Source: Thiothrix fructosivorans (GTDB lineage Bacteria; Pseudomonadota; Gammaproteobacteria; Thiotrichales; Thiotrichaceae). From it: DNA of 64,000 bases. Positions within the stretch are counted from its first letter, which is position 1. Each line of letters starts with the position of its first letter. The notes below the pieces were generated by a model. It did not search any database. It saw nothing but the letters and a program-made list of their open reading frames with translations, and was not told the DNA's origin. Shown here one piece after another: positions 48,550-57,418 of the stretch. A program made the translations under genes and the position numbers. The stretch lies in assembly GCF_017349355.1 (NCBI RefSeq), contig NZ_JAFMPM010000008.1, positions 682,001-746,000 of the forward strand, given 5' to 3'.

Positions 48550-48591
48550 ATGCAACCCAACGATATTACCCAATTTTGGGGTGATGGATGA
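48550..48591 (+). pseudogene. Truncated 5' end of a duplicated hlyIII gene, now a 13-codon open frame
   Basis: ATG at 48550 opens MQPNDITQFWGDG and stops at TGA 48589-48591. This aligns with the start of the intact HlyIII (MQAKNMTHYSLGEE), preceded by the same promoter and ribosome-binding site. The rest of the gene is missing. Its stop overlaps the ATG of the metallopeptidase gene (ATGA), so the remnant may act as a coupled leader peptide. Confidence 0.7.
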
Positions 48592-49571
48592 AGCGTTTCC
48601 ACTGTGTCTGCGGGCAAGAAGTCTTTTTTGAGGATAAGGCATGTTCCTATTGCAACAACCCGTTAGGATTTAACCCCGATACCCTGAAAATGGTGGTGCT
48701 GACGCGTTCAACGCTGCGTACTTGTGGTTTGCGGGATCATGCGGTGGGGTGTAATTGGCTGATTGCAGCGGGGGATAGCCATAAGCAATGCCGTTCTTGC
48801 CGCTTGACGCGCACTGTTCCGGCGCAAGATATTCCAATCAATGTGCGTCGTTGGTCTGTGTTAGAAAGTGCTAAACGGCGCTTGGTGTATTCGTTGATTG
48901 CACTGGGCTTGCCGGTGGTGAGTCGCACGCAAGATCTCAACTACGGGCTAGCGTTTGATTTTCTGGAAGACCAGCGCACCAATCCCTTGGTGAAAAAATC
49001 GCTGGTGTATACGGGGCATCATAACGGGGTGATTACCCTGCACGCGGTGGAGGCGGATGAAGCACATCGAGTAACCGCCCGCGAACAATTGAACGAACGT
49101 TACCGCACGGTGTTAGGGCATTTGCGTCATGAAAGCGGGCATTATTATTGGGATAAATTGATCCACAATTCAGCATGGTATTCGCGCTTTCGCTCTCTGT
49201 TCGGTGACGAGGAAAACTACCGGCAAGCGTTGGATTATTATTACGCGTGTGGCCCTGCGCCGCATTGGCAAAAACGCCATATCAGCGCTTACGCCAGCTC
49301 GCACCCGTGGGAGGATTGGGCAGAAACGTGGGCGCATTATTTACACATCATGGATACGCTGGAAACCGCGACCGAATTCGGTTTAATCCAGCAAGATGCC
49401 GTCGACGCCAGCGGTTTTACACTGTTAATGCAGGAATGGCGGCAATTGACACTGATGATGAATGCGCTAAATCGCAGCATGGGGCAGCGCGACGCTTACC
49501 CCTTCACGTTATCACGGCAGGTGATTGTGAAACTGCGGTTTATCCATCAGTTGGTGATTGGCTCAGATTGA
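48588..49571 (+). CDS. Zinc-ribbon domain putative metallopeptidase (DUF2248 type)
   Basis: This 327-aa cytosolic protein has N-terminal zinc-ribbon cysteines (HCVCGQEV, then CSYCNN, and a second set in GCNWLIAAGD and CRSCR). A gluzincin-like active site follows: LGHLRHESGHYYWDKLI near 180 (HExxH variant HESGH), and WEDWAETWAHYLHIMDTLETA near 245 as the third-ligand region. Such genes commonly accompany the ATP-grasp/alpha-E/transglutaminase/Anbu set. Its start overlaps a 13-codon leader frame, and its 3' end overlaps the convergent Anbu gene by nine bases. Confidence 0.9.
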   Translation: MKRFHCVCGQEVFFEDKACSYCNNPLGFNPDTLKMVVLTRSTLRTCGLRDHAVGCNWLIAAGDSHKQCRSCRLTRTVPAQDIPINVRRWSVLESAKRRLVYSLIALGLPVVSRTQDLNYGLAFDFLEDQRTNPLVKKSLVYTGHHNGVITLHAVEADEAHRVTAREQLNERYRTVLGHLRHESGHYYWDKLIHNSAWYSRFRSLFGDEENYRQALDYYYACGPAPHWQKRHISAYASSHPWEDWAETWAHYLHIMDTLETATEFGLIQQDAVDASGFTLLMQEWRQLTLMMNALNRSMGQRDAYPFTLSRQVIVKLRFIHQLVIGSD

Positions 49572-50312
49572 ATGCAGTGAATTGTCGGGTTGCGCGTGGT
49601 CTTGTAACCGTGGCATCGCCCGGAAGGCATGGTTCAACTGGTTCGCCCATTCGTGGCGGATAGCGAGTAAATACGGGTTTTCCGCATCCAATTTGTAATG
49701 GATGGGGGCGTTGAATTGGTCACGCGGGTAGAGCAGCATTTCAATTGGTGGCCCCACGCTGGCGTTACTTTTCATGGTGGAATCCATCGAAATCAGCGAG
49801 CACACCGCCGCATCTTCCAGCGAGGTTTCGAGGGTAAGAAAACGGTCAAGCACGGGTTTGCCGTATTTGCTTTCGCCGATTTGTAGGTAAGGTGTGTCTT
49901 CCGACGAGGTAATGTAATTGCCTTGCGGGTAGATCATGTAAAGATTGGGATTGCGTCCGCGAATTTGCCCACCCAGCATGAGGGTAGCATCCGGCACAAA
50001 GCCGGTTTGTTCGGTGTGTTTGCGGATACGGTTGACCAACACATCCCCTAAGTATTCGGCAACATCTGCCAGATAATTCAGCGTATTGATATTGCGGGGT
50101 GCGCCTTCTTGCACATCGCGGCGAATTTGCTGGATAACGCCTTGGGTGGTGGCAAGGTTGCCTGCACTCATGATCACCAAGCAGCGGTCGGGCGTGGTGG
50201 CGCAACGGTGCATCTTGCTGTACTGGCTGACATGATCAATGCCTGCGTTGGTACGGGAATCTGAGGTTAAAACAAGCCCAGCATCGAGAGAAATGCCTAT
50301 ACAGTATGTCAT
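49563..50312 (-). CDS. Anbu, proteasome-type (ancestral beta-subunit) protease
   Basis: This 249-aa protein has the Ntn-hydrolase fold related to HslV and the 20S beta subunit. The sequence begins Met-Thr-Tyr-Cys, placing the nucleophile threonine right after the initiator, with no propeptide, as in Anbu. LDAGLVLTSDSRTNAGIDHVS supplies the following strands with the conserved Asp/Arg. LVIMSAGNLATTQGV and DATLMLGGQIRG, and in the C-terminal half YGKPVLDRFLT and SMDSTMKSNASVGPPIEML, are family blocks. It belongs functionally with the peptide-ligase genes at 39455-45252. No dedicated ATPase is visible beside it. Confidence 0.93.
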   Translation of the reverse strand: MTYCIGISLDAGLVLTSDSRTNAGIDHVSQYSKMHRCATTPDRCLVIMSAGNLATTQGVIQQIRRDVQEGAPRNINTLNYLADVAEYLGDVLVNRIRKHTEQTGFVPDATLMLGGQIRGRNPNLYMIYPQGNYITSSEDTPYLQIGESKYGKPVLDRFLTLETSLEDAAVCSLISMDSTMKSNASVGPPIEMLLYPRDQFNAPIHYKLDAENPYLLAIRHEWANQLNHAFRAMPRLQDHAQPDNSLHSI

Positions 50313-50396
50313 GTCAGTTCAAAGGGGTGGTTGAGGTGAAGATAACTTATTAGACTCTTTGCGTAAGGTCAATGTTCTATTGTGTTTTCAGGATAA

Positions 50397-51134
50397 ATGA
50401 TACGTATGTCGAGCTGGTTTATTGCCGATTTGCATTTAGATGCGTCCCGCGCCGGTGTGATGCGCCAATTATTGGCGTTGCTGGGGCAGATTGAGGGTAG
50501 GGCGGATGCACTCTACATGCTGGGTGATTTCTTTGAATATTGGGTCGGTGATGATGCTCTGGCTACGCCTCATGCGGCGATTTTTCAGCCGGTAGTAGCA
50601 GCTTTGCGGCAAGTGAGTGACAGTGGCGTGAAGCTGTATTTCCAACACGGCAATCGCGACTTTTTGGTGGGGGAGCGTTTTGCAGAGGTGACGGGCTGTA
50701 CCTTGTTGCCAGAGCAGCACCTCATCGACTTGTATGGCACGCCGACCTTGTTATTGCACGGTGATACGCTGTGTACCGATGATGTCGAATACCAGCAAGT
50801 GCGCAAGCTGTTCCGCAACCCGCAATGGCAGCAGCAATTCCTTGCCTTACCGCTGGCGGAACGTATTCGTCAAGCCGAAGTGATGCGAGCGCAAAGCCGC
50901 CAGAGTATGCAGGGCAAGGCGGAGGCGATTTTGGATGTGAATCAGCAGACAGTAGAAGCGACCTTGCGAGCAACGGGTGTAACGTGCATGATTCACGGGC
51001 ATACGCATCGCCCTGCTGTGCATGATTTCTTGCTGGATGACTTGCGATCACAGCGGGTAGTATTGGGCGATTGGCACGAAGCCAAAGGGAGTTTTTTGCG
51101 TGTGGATGCTGACACTATGACGTTGGAATGTTAA
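50397..51134 (+). CDS. lpxH: UDP-2,3-diacylglucosamine diphosphatase
   Basis: LpxH hydrolyses UDP-2,3-diacylglucosamine to lipid X, the fourth step of lipid A synthesis, at the membrane surface. The 245-aa calcineurin-like phosphoesterase shows WFIADLHLD, MLGDFFEYWVGDD, FQHGNRDFLVG, LLHGDTLCTDD and MIHGHTHRPAVH, all metal-ligand motifs. ATG 50397 is close after AGGA; ATG 50406 (MSSWFIADLHL) matches family N-termini better and may be the true start. It overlaps the following kinase gene. Confidence 0.96.
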   Translation: MIRMSSWFIADLHLDASRAGVMRQLLALLGQIEGRADALYMLGDFFEYWVGDDALATPHAAIFQPVVAALRQVSDSGVKLYFQHGNRDFLVGERFAEVTGCTLLPEQHLIDLYGTPTLLLHGDTLCTDDVEYQQVRKLFRNPQWQQQFLALPLAERIRQAEVMRAQSRQSMQGKAEAILDVNQQTVEATLRATGVTCMIHGHTHRPAVHDFLLDDLRSQRVVLGDWHEAKGSFLRVDADTMTLEC

Positions 51135-53821
51135 TGATACGTCGCCTCATCTGGTTAGGGTTGCTGTGCTGTCTCTTTGGAAAGCTGGCAATTGCCGCGC
51201 AGCCGCCTCTGGAATCGCTTACCGTGCAATTGAAGTGGCAACCGCAGTTCCAGTTTGCGGGGTATTACGCTGCGTTGGAATACGGCTTTTTCCGTGAGGA
51301 AGGGCTGGATGTCAGCTTATTGCCCGGTGGCTCTGACATAGCGCCACTAATTGAGGTGTTGGAGGGGCGGGCGGACTACGCGATTGAGGCGGGGGAATTG
51401 GTGTACTACCGTTTGCAAGGCAAGCCAGTGGTGGCATTGGCGAGCATTTTCCAACATTCGCCCGCAATGTTAATGACTGAGGGCACGGCGGGTTTGCGCA
51501 CGCCGCACGATTTAGCTCATAAACGCATTGGAATGCAGGTCGGCGGGCAGCCGATTGTAGAAATCGCTGCGATGTTTGTGAACGAAGGGGTGGCGCTGGA
51601 TGCCTTGGCGTTGCAGCCGAATCGACCGGGAATGGAGGCATTGCTGTCTGGGCAGGTGGATGCGGAATACGGTTACATGACCAGTGAGCCCTTTTTCAAT
51701 ACGCAGGCGGGGCACGACATTCATTACATTCAGCCGATCACTTACGGGGTGGATTTTTACGGCGATACCTTGTTTACTAGCGAGCGGCATTTGCAGGAAC
51801 ACCCAGCGCAAGTGGCGGCGTTACGCCGTGCGGTGGTGAGAGGCTGGCAATACGCGCTGGAAAACCCCGATGACATGATCAGCGTCTTGCTGAAACGTTA
51901 CCCGCAGTTGAACCGTGAGGCCTTGCAGTTTGAAGCGGTGCGTATTCATGATTTAGTGAAACCGGATATTGTCAAAATCGGTCACATGAATTCGGAACGC
52001 TGGCGGCGCATGGCGGATACGTTCATCAAGCTGGGCATGGTTAACGATACCAGCCAGTTGGATGGCTTTTTGTACGACCCCGATCAAAAGCCGGATTATC
52101 GCTGGTTGTGGTGGATACTCGGCGGGTTTGGGGTGGTTGCGCTATTGGGATTTATTGGCAGTGGTGTGGTAGCGTGGGTCAACGGGCGTTTGCAGGAAAA
52201 GAACACCTTATTGCAACAATCGGTCGCTGCCCAGCAAGCGAGTGAGCGTTTGTTGCAGGACAGCCAGCGTTCCTTGCAAAACCTGATTGGGCATCTACCG
52301 GGGATGGCTTACCGTTGCCATAACGATGCTGATTGGACGATGGAGTTTGTCAGTGAAGGCTGCGAAGCCCTGACGGGTTATCCACCCGAGTGGTTGATTG
52401 CATCGCAGCGGTTGACGTGGACGCGTTTGATTCATCCCGATGATCGTGCGGAGGTGACGGCAACGGTGGTTAAGGCCAGTGCTGCGCGGCATCTGTTCCA
52501 GTTGAGTTACCGGATACAACACCGTTCGGGGGAATGGCGTTGGGTGTGGGAACAGGGGCACTGCGTGGCTTACGATGCGGCGGGCGAGCCGCTGATATTG
52601 GAAGGCTTGATTATGGATATTACCGCACAGGTCGATGTTCAGCAGAAATTGCAGCAAGCCAAGGAACAAGCCGATGCGGCGACCCGCGCCAAATCCATTT
52701 TCCTTGCCAATATCAGCCATGAAATCCGCACGCCGTTGAATGCCGTCACGGGTTTGGCGCAATTGCTGCAACAGGAAAGTTTGCAGGGTAAGCAGCGTGA
52801 ATACGCCCAACAATTGCACAGTTCTTCCAAGTTGTTGCTGGGGATTGTCGAAGATGTGATGGATTTTTCCTGTATCGAAGCGGGGGAGGTGGTGTTGCGC
52901 CTTGTGCCGTTCAATATGCAGGGAATTCTGCAAGGCATTCGACATATTGTGCAAGATACCATCGCGGACAAGGGCTTGGCGTTCACGATGGATGTGCAAG
53001 ATGACATTCCCGCTGTGTTGATCGGCGACCCGTTGCGTCTGAGCCAAGTGTTGAATAATTTGCTGATTAATGCGGTTAAATTTACCAATAAGGGCGGCGT
53101 TTCCCTGCATGTGGGCTTGCAAGCGCATATGGCGGCTAAGGTTAGGTTGCAATTCAGTGTGCGTGATACGGGTATCGGAATTCCGGCAAATCAGCGCGAG
53201 AGCTTGTTTGAACCCTTCGTGCGGATTGATGCGGGTGAGTATGAGGCGGTGAAAGGCGCGGGTTTGGGCTTATCCATCAGCCGCCATTTGGTGGAATTGA
53301 TGGGCGGCGCGATTAGTGTGGAAAGTATTCCCGGTGTGGGCAGTGAGTTTACGTTCTGTGCGGACTTTGGGTGTGATGCGCCGTCTACGCTGTTGCCTGA
53401 CGCGGCGGTGTTATCCACGACGGCAGCGAATGCGCTATTGGTAGGGGCGCAGATTCTGGTGGTGGACGATGATGTATTGAACCTGATGATCAGCATTGAG
53501 TTGTTACATATCCTCGGCTGTATCACATCCAGTGCGGAGAATGCTGCCCAAGCAATGGTGGCACTTGAAACAGGTACGTTTGACCTCGTATTCATGGATG
53601 TTGAAATGCCGGGGATCAAAGGGGATGCCTTAACCACACAACTGCGTGCTGACCCGCGTTGGCGAGCTTTGCCGATTATTGCCATGACCGCGCACGCCCA
53701 TGCCGACATCCGTAGCCAGTGTTTGGCAAGCGGGATGAGTGATTACCTTGCAAAACCGTTTGATATGGTGCAATTGCGGGCGGTGTTGGTGCGGTGGTTG
53801 GCGGGGCGCACCTTGGCTTAA
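51134..53821 (+). CDS. Hybrid sensor histidine kinase with periplasmic THI5/NMT1-like binding domain
   Basis: This 895-aa inner-membrane sensor has a signal/anchor segment (residues 5-22), then an SsuA/THI5-like solute-binding domain (about 28-310, VQLKWQPQFQFAGYYAALEYGFFREEGLDV). A transmembrane helix lies near 325-348. Next come a PAS domain (about 385-490) with its PAC strand, and HisKA with the phospho-acceptor in FLANISHEIRTPLNAVTGL. HATPase_c has NNLLINAVKFTN, DTGIGIP and GAGLGLSISR, and a receiver domain follows (ILVVDDDVLN, FMDVEMPG, YLAKPF). The ligand is unknown, though THI5-like domains bind pyrimidine or aromatic sulfonate compounds. No output regulator is adjacent, and the 3' end overlaps convergent phoR by four bases. 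Confidence 0.94.
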   Translation: MIRRLIWLGLLCCLFGKLAIAAQPPLESLTVQLKWQPQFQFAGYYAALEYGFFREEGLDVSLLPGGSDIAPLIEVLEGRADYAIEAGELVYYRLQGKPVVALASIFQHSPAMLMTEGTAGLRTPHDLAHKRIGMQVGGQPIVEIAAMFVNEGVALDALALQPNRPGMEALLSGQVDAEYGYMTSEPFFNTQAGHDIHYIQPITYGVDFYGDTLFTSERHLQEHPAQVAALRRAVVRGWQYALENPDDMISVLLKRYPQLNREALQFEAVRIHDLVKPDIVKIGHMNSERWRRMADTFIKLGMVNDTSQLDGFLYDPDQKPDYRWLWWILGGFGVVALLGFIGSGVVAWVNGRLQEKNTLLQQSVAAQQASERLLQDSQRSLQNLIGHLPGMAYRCHNDADWTMEFVSEGCEALTGYPPEWLIASQRLTWTRLIHPDDRAEVTATVVKASAARHLFQLSYRIQHRSGEWRWVWEQGHCVAYDAAGEPLILEGLIMDITAQVDVQQKLQQAKEQADAATRAKSIFLANISHEIRTPLNAVTGLAQLLQQESLQGKQREYAQQLHSSSKLLLGIVEDVMDFSCIEAGEVVLRLVPFNMQGILQGIRHIVQDTIADKGLAFTMDVQDDIPAVLIGDPLRLSQVLNNLLINAVKFTNKGGVSLHVGLQAHMAAKVRLQFSVRDTGIGIPANQRESLFEPFVRIDAGEYEAVKGAGLGLSISRHLVELMGGAISVESIPGVGSEFTFCADFGCDAPSTLLPDAAVLSTTAANALLVGAQILVVDDDVLNLMISIELLHILGCITSSAENAAQAMVALETGTFDLVFMDVEMPGIKGDALTTQLRADPRWRALPIIAMTAHAHADIRSQCLASGMSDYLAKPFDMVQLRAVLVRWLAGRTLA

Positions 53822-55113
53822 TCCAGCACCCGCTTTGCTGGGAAGCAAGCGCGAAACACTGTGCGTCCGGGCTTGCTTTCAATCGTCAATTTGCCGTTAT
53901 GCCACTGCATAACGTGTTTAACAATCGCTAAACCCAAGCCTGTGCCGCCACTAGCGCGTGAACGTCCTTCGTCCACCCGATAAAAGCGTTCAGTCAAATG
54001 CGGCAAGTGCTTTTCAGGAATGCCAGGGCCATTGTCTTCTATGCTTAAACAGGCTTGTCCATCCGCTTCGCTTTGCCACAGGATGCGAATGCGCGTTCCC
54101 GTCGGGGTATGTTTGACCGCATTGGCGAGCAAGTTCGTGATGATGCTGTGGATGTCCTTTTCCGAACCACACACACATAAATCGGATTCGATTTGTGCTT
54201 CTAACGTGTGCGTATTCGCTGCCAACGTGTCGCGGATTGCTTGAATACCACTCTCCAACAGTGCGGGTACATCCACTTGATTGCCCATTAAGGGTGTCGT
54301 TTCCTGACTTTCCAGCCGTGACAGTGCCAGCATATCACTGATGATTTGCTGCATTCGGGCGGCTTGTTCGCGGGATTGTTGCAACGGTGCTTGGAAATAA
54401 TCCGGTAATTCCGGGTCTTGCTCAAACAGCTCGATATAACCCGTCAACACCGTCAAGGGGGTGCGCAATTCATGGGAAGCGTTAGCGATAAAGGCTTTGC
54501 GGGTTTTTTGCAATTGCACACCTTCACTAATGTCACGCACGCTCAATACCCGTGAGCCACCTTGCAAGGGTAACAAACGCCCACGCAACGTCAGATTGCT
54601 ATGACGCGGTGAAGGAAACGTGACTTTACGCTCGCTGTTTTCTTCTAACAATTTGTGTAAGTCAGGATTACGTAGCAGCGTATCAATGCGCTTGCCTCGG
54701 TCAACTTCATCGCGAATACCCAGCAGTTTTGCGGCTGATTTATTCGCCCACTGAATATGATTGTCAATATCCAGCAAAATGGCTGCATCGGGTAAGACGG
54801 AGAGCACATTGTCGAAGCGATTGAGTAATTCTTTTTGTTTTTGTTTGCGCTCAGCACTTTTTTGTTGGGATTTGTGGAACAAGTAGGCAATTTGTTCCCA
54901 TGCACCATCACTGTCAGGCATTTCCTCTGGTTTTTGTCCATTGGTAAGCCAGCGTTGCAATTCGTAGAGTTTGTGTAACATCCAAGCAATGTAACCCAGC
55001 AATACCAGCACCATGATGGGGAATGGGTAGGGAGTCAACCACGCCAATAGAAACCCGCCACCGACGACAATTGCAAGACGGTAGCGTTCGATACTCCAAT
55101 AATCATTCGACAT
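53818..55113 (-). CDS. phoR: Phosphate regulon sensor kinase PhoR
   Basis: PhoR phosphorylates PhoB when phosphate is scarce and is held inactive by PhoU and the Pst transporter. The ATG at 55113 overlaps the phoB stop (TGATG); a TTG one codon earlier is possible. Of 431 aa, residues 10-45 form two membrane helices with a negligible periplasmic loop, as in PhoR. A PAS domain (about 100-195, LLNRFDNVLSVLPDAAILLD) is followed by HisKA (FIANASHELRTPLTVLTGYIE) and HATPase (LLANAVKHTPTGTRI, DNGPGIPEKH, GGTGLGLAIVKHVM). It is the last gene of the pst-pho operon. Confidence 0.96.
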   Translation of the reverse strand: MSNDYWSIERYRLAIVVGGGFLLAWLTPYPFPIMVLVLLGYIAWMLHKLYELQRWLTNGQKPEEMPDSDGAWEQIAYLFHKSQQKSAERKQKQKELLNRFDNVLSVLPDAAILLDIDNHIQWANKSAAKLLGIRDEVDRGKRIDTLLRNPDLHKLLEENSERKVTFPSPRHSNLTLRGRLLPLQGGSRVLSVRDISEGVQLQKTRKAFIANASHELRTPLTVLTGYIELFEQDPELPDYFQAPLQQSREQAARMQQIISDMLALSRLESQETTPLMGNQVDVPALLESGIQAIRDTLAANTHTLEAQIESDLCVCGSEKDIHSIITNLLANAVKHTPTGTRIRILWQSEADGQACLSIEDNGPGIPEKHLPHLTERFYRVDEGRSRASGGTGLGLAIVKHVMQWHNGKLTIESKPGRTVFRACFPAKRVLD

Positions 55114-55811
55114 CAATCACCTGTTGATTCGCCACTAAACAAATAACCTGCGCCGCGAATCGTTTGGATGACGTTATCGGCAGCATGGGTTTTCAACGTT
55201 TTGCGCAAGCGTAGCACATGCACATCAACAGTGCGTTCTTCGATATAGGTGTTTTGACCCCAAACAAAGTCGAGTAATTGAGCACGGGAATAGACCTTTT
55301 CTGGGTGCTGCATGAAAAATTCCAGCAAGCGGTATTCGGTCGTACCCAAATGCACGGGTGTGCCATCAATGCGTAACTGGTGCGCATCCTGATTAAGTTG
55401 CAGGCGTCCCGCGTTGATTACGCGTTGTTCATCGAAACCTTCCGAACGGCGCAACAAGGCTTTGATTCGCGCACTCAGGGCTTTGAGTGACACGGGTTTG
55501 ATGAGGTAATCGTCTGCACCTGCGTCCAGCCCGTGGATCATGTCATCCTCTTCGCTTTTGGCGGTGAGCATGATAATCGGAATATCGCGGGTCAGTGGGT
55601 CACGGCGGAAGCGGCGGATGAGTTCGGGGCCGGACAAGTCCGGCAGCATCCAATCGACCAACATCAAGTCAGGTAACTGGTCTGCTGCCAGATCACGCGC
55701 AACTCGCGCATCCGCCGCTTCTTGCACCGCATAGCCTTCGCGTTCCAAGGAAAAGCGGATCATGGCACGGATCGCCGCTTCATCCTCAATGCATAGAATG
55801 CGTTTTTTCAT
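55113..55811 (-). CDS. phoB: Phosphate regulon response regulator PhoB
   Basis: PhoB binds Pho boxes when phosphorylated and activates phosphate-starvation genes. The 232-aa protein has a receiver domain (RILCIEDEAAIRAMIRFSLE, phospho-acceptor Asp in LMLVDWMLPDLSGPE, Lys in YLIKPVSL). The OmpR-type winged helix runs from about 130 to 228 (LGTTEYRLLEFFMQHPEKVYSR and TVDVHVLRLRKTL). It lies nine bases after phoU. Candidate target sites are the three Pho boxes near 60180, 61037 and 63200 in this window. Confidence 0.97.
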   Translation of the reverse strand: MKKRILCIEDEAAIRAMIRFSLEREGYAVQEAADARVARDLAADQLPDLMLVDWMLPDLSGPELIRRFRRDPLTRDIPIIMLTAKSEEDDMIHGLDAGADDYLIKPVSLKALSARIKALLRRSEGFDEQRVINAGRLQLNQDAHQLRIDGTPVHLGTTEYRLLEFFMQHPEKVYSRAQLLDFVWGQNTYIEERTVDVHVLRLRKTLKTHAADNVIQTIRGAGYLFSGESTGD

Positions 55812-55820
55812 GCAGGTGAC

Positions 55821-56531
55821 TTAATCATTACCCAGAATTTCGTCGCGCATTTTTTCCAGATTGGTGTGGCGCACGTCCTTGCCTTTCACCAAATAGATGA
55901 CGTATTCGCAGATGTTTTTGCAATGGTCGCCGATGCGTTCCATTGAGCGGGCGCACCACGTCACGTTCAAGCTGTCCTTGATATTGCGTGGGTCTTCCAG
56001 CATCCGCGTGTAGAGTTGGCGAGTAATGGAATCGAATTCCTCATCCACTTGCTGATCATTGCTAACGACCTGCATGGCTTGCTTTACATCCAAACGTGCC
56101 AGCGCATCTAACGTATCACTGAGCATGGCTTTGACGTGTTCACCCAAGTGGCGCAATGAGTTGTGTAAATCGCCGTAACTGGCTGTTTCGGTCATTTCCA
56201 CCGCGTAACGTCCGACTTTTTCCGCTTCGTCGCCAATGCGCTCAAGGTCGGTAATGACCTTGATAATGGTCAGCAGCAAGCGCAAATCGCTGGCAGCCGG
56301 TTGGCGACGGGCGATAATTTCCGCACATTGCTCATCAATCGCCACTTCCATCGTATTGATTTCGTAGTCGGAGAACGAGACTTTTTCACCCAAGGCACTA
56401 TCACGTTCCAGCAAGGCTTTAATGGCATCCGTGACTTGAGTTTCCACTAAGCCGCCCATCGTCATCAGTTTGCTACGAGCCGCTTCCAGTTCCTGATTGT
56501 ATTGGTGCGAAGTATGTTGCGTATTATTCAT
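55821..56531 (-). CDS. phoU: Phosphate signalling protein PhoU
   Basis: PhoU links the Pst transporter to PhoR, switching signalling off when phosphate is ample. The start at 56531 overlaps the pstB stop (ATGA) and gives 236 aa; a longer frame reading back into pstB is spurious. It consists of two three-helix bundles, each with a metal-binding repeat: [21 protein letters not shown] in the first and [22 protein letters not shown] in the second. Confidence 0.96.
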   Translation of the reverse strand: MNNTQHTSHQYNQELEAARSKLMTMGGLVETQVTDAIKALLERDSALGEKVSFSDYEINTMEVAIDEQCAEIIARRQPAASDLRLLLTIIKVITDLERIGDEAEKVGRYAVEMTETASYGDLHNSLRHLGEHVKAMLSDTLDALARLDVKQAMQVVSNDQQVDEEFDSITRQLYTRMLEDPRNIKDSLNVTWCARSMERIGDHCKNICEYVIYLVKGKDVRHTNLEKMRDEILGND

Positions 56532-57412
56532 CCGAAGCGTCCTGTAATGTAGTTTTCCGTTAATTGGTGCTGGGGATTGGTGAAGACCGTTTTGGTGTTG
56601 TTCACTTCCACCAGTTTGCCCATGTGGAAGTAAGCAGTCCGTTGCGAAATCCGCGCAGCCTGTTGCATCGAGTGGGTAACGATACAAATAGTAAAGCTCT
56701 GGCGCAATTCGTCAATCAATTCTTCGATAGTCGCGGTGGCAATTGGGTCAAGCGCAGAGGTCGGTTCATCCATCAGGATCACTTCCGGGCTGACCGCGAT
56801 GGTGCGGGCAATGCACAGGCGTTGTTGCTGACCACCTGATAAACCTGTCCCCGGTGTTTGCAAGCGATCTTTAACTTCTTTAAACAAACCTGCTTTAGTC
56901 AAGCTGCTTTCTACGATCTCATCTAACTCGGCGCGGTTAGCTGCCAGTCCGTGCAGGCGCGGGCCATACGCCACGTTGTCGTAGATGGATTTCGGGAAGG
57001 GGTTGGGCTTTTGGAACACCATGCCGACCCGTGCACGCAACAGTACCGGATCTTGCTCTTTACCGTGAATATCTTCACCGTCCAGTCTAATGTCACCCGT
57101 GACGCGGCAGCCTGCAATGGTGTCGTTCATGCGGTTCAGACAACGCAAAAAGGTGGATTTACCGCAACCAGATGGGCCGATCATGGCAATCACTTCATTG
57201 CGCCCGATGTCCACATTCACGTCGAAAATCGCTTGCTTATTGCCGGTATAAAACACATTCACGCCCCGGCTGAAGAACTTAGTGTCTTTGCCATCAAGGA
57301 AAGGTTTACCAACTGTGCCGGTAATGTCATGCGCAAATTCTTCACGACCGCCAGCAGCAGGCTTATGGGTTTGGGGCGCGGCAGCCGCCATGTTCAAGGT
57401 TGCTTCTGTCAT
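56528..57412 (-). CDS. pstB: Phosphate ABC transporter ATP-binding protein
   Basis: PstB is the ATPase of the high-affinity phosphate importer. Of 294 aa, the first 35 or so form an Ala/Pro-rich extension absent from E. coli PstB. The core has Walker [22 protein letters not shown], the signature [16 protein letters not shown], Walker [14 protein letters not shown] and the H-loop [13 protein letters not shown]. It lies between pstA (six bases upstream) and phoU (overlap), transcribed from the Pho-box promoter before pstC. Confidence 0.97.
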   Translation of the reverse strand: MTEATLNMAAAAPQTHKPAAGGREEFAHDITGTVGKPFLDGKDTKFFSRGVNVFYTGNKQAIFDVNVDIGRNEVIAMIGPSGCGKSTFLRCLNRMNDTIAGCRVTGDIRLDGEDIHGKEQDPVLLRARVGMVFQKPNPFPKSIYDNVAYGPRLHGLAANRAELDEIVESSLTKAGLFKEVKDRLQTPGTGLSGGQQQRLCIARTIAVSPEVILMDEPTSALDPIATATIEELIDELRQSFTICIVTHSMQQAARISQRTAYFHMGKLVEVNNTKTVFTNPQHQLTENYITGRFG

Positions 57413-57418
57413 AAGATG

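Noticed and set aside
56532-56687. N-terminal extension of phoU into pstB
   Set aside because: No PhoU homology in the extra 52 residues. The ATG at 56531 overlaps the pstB stop, as expected for coupling.
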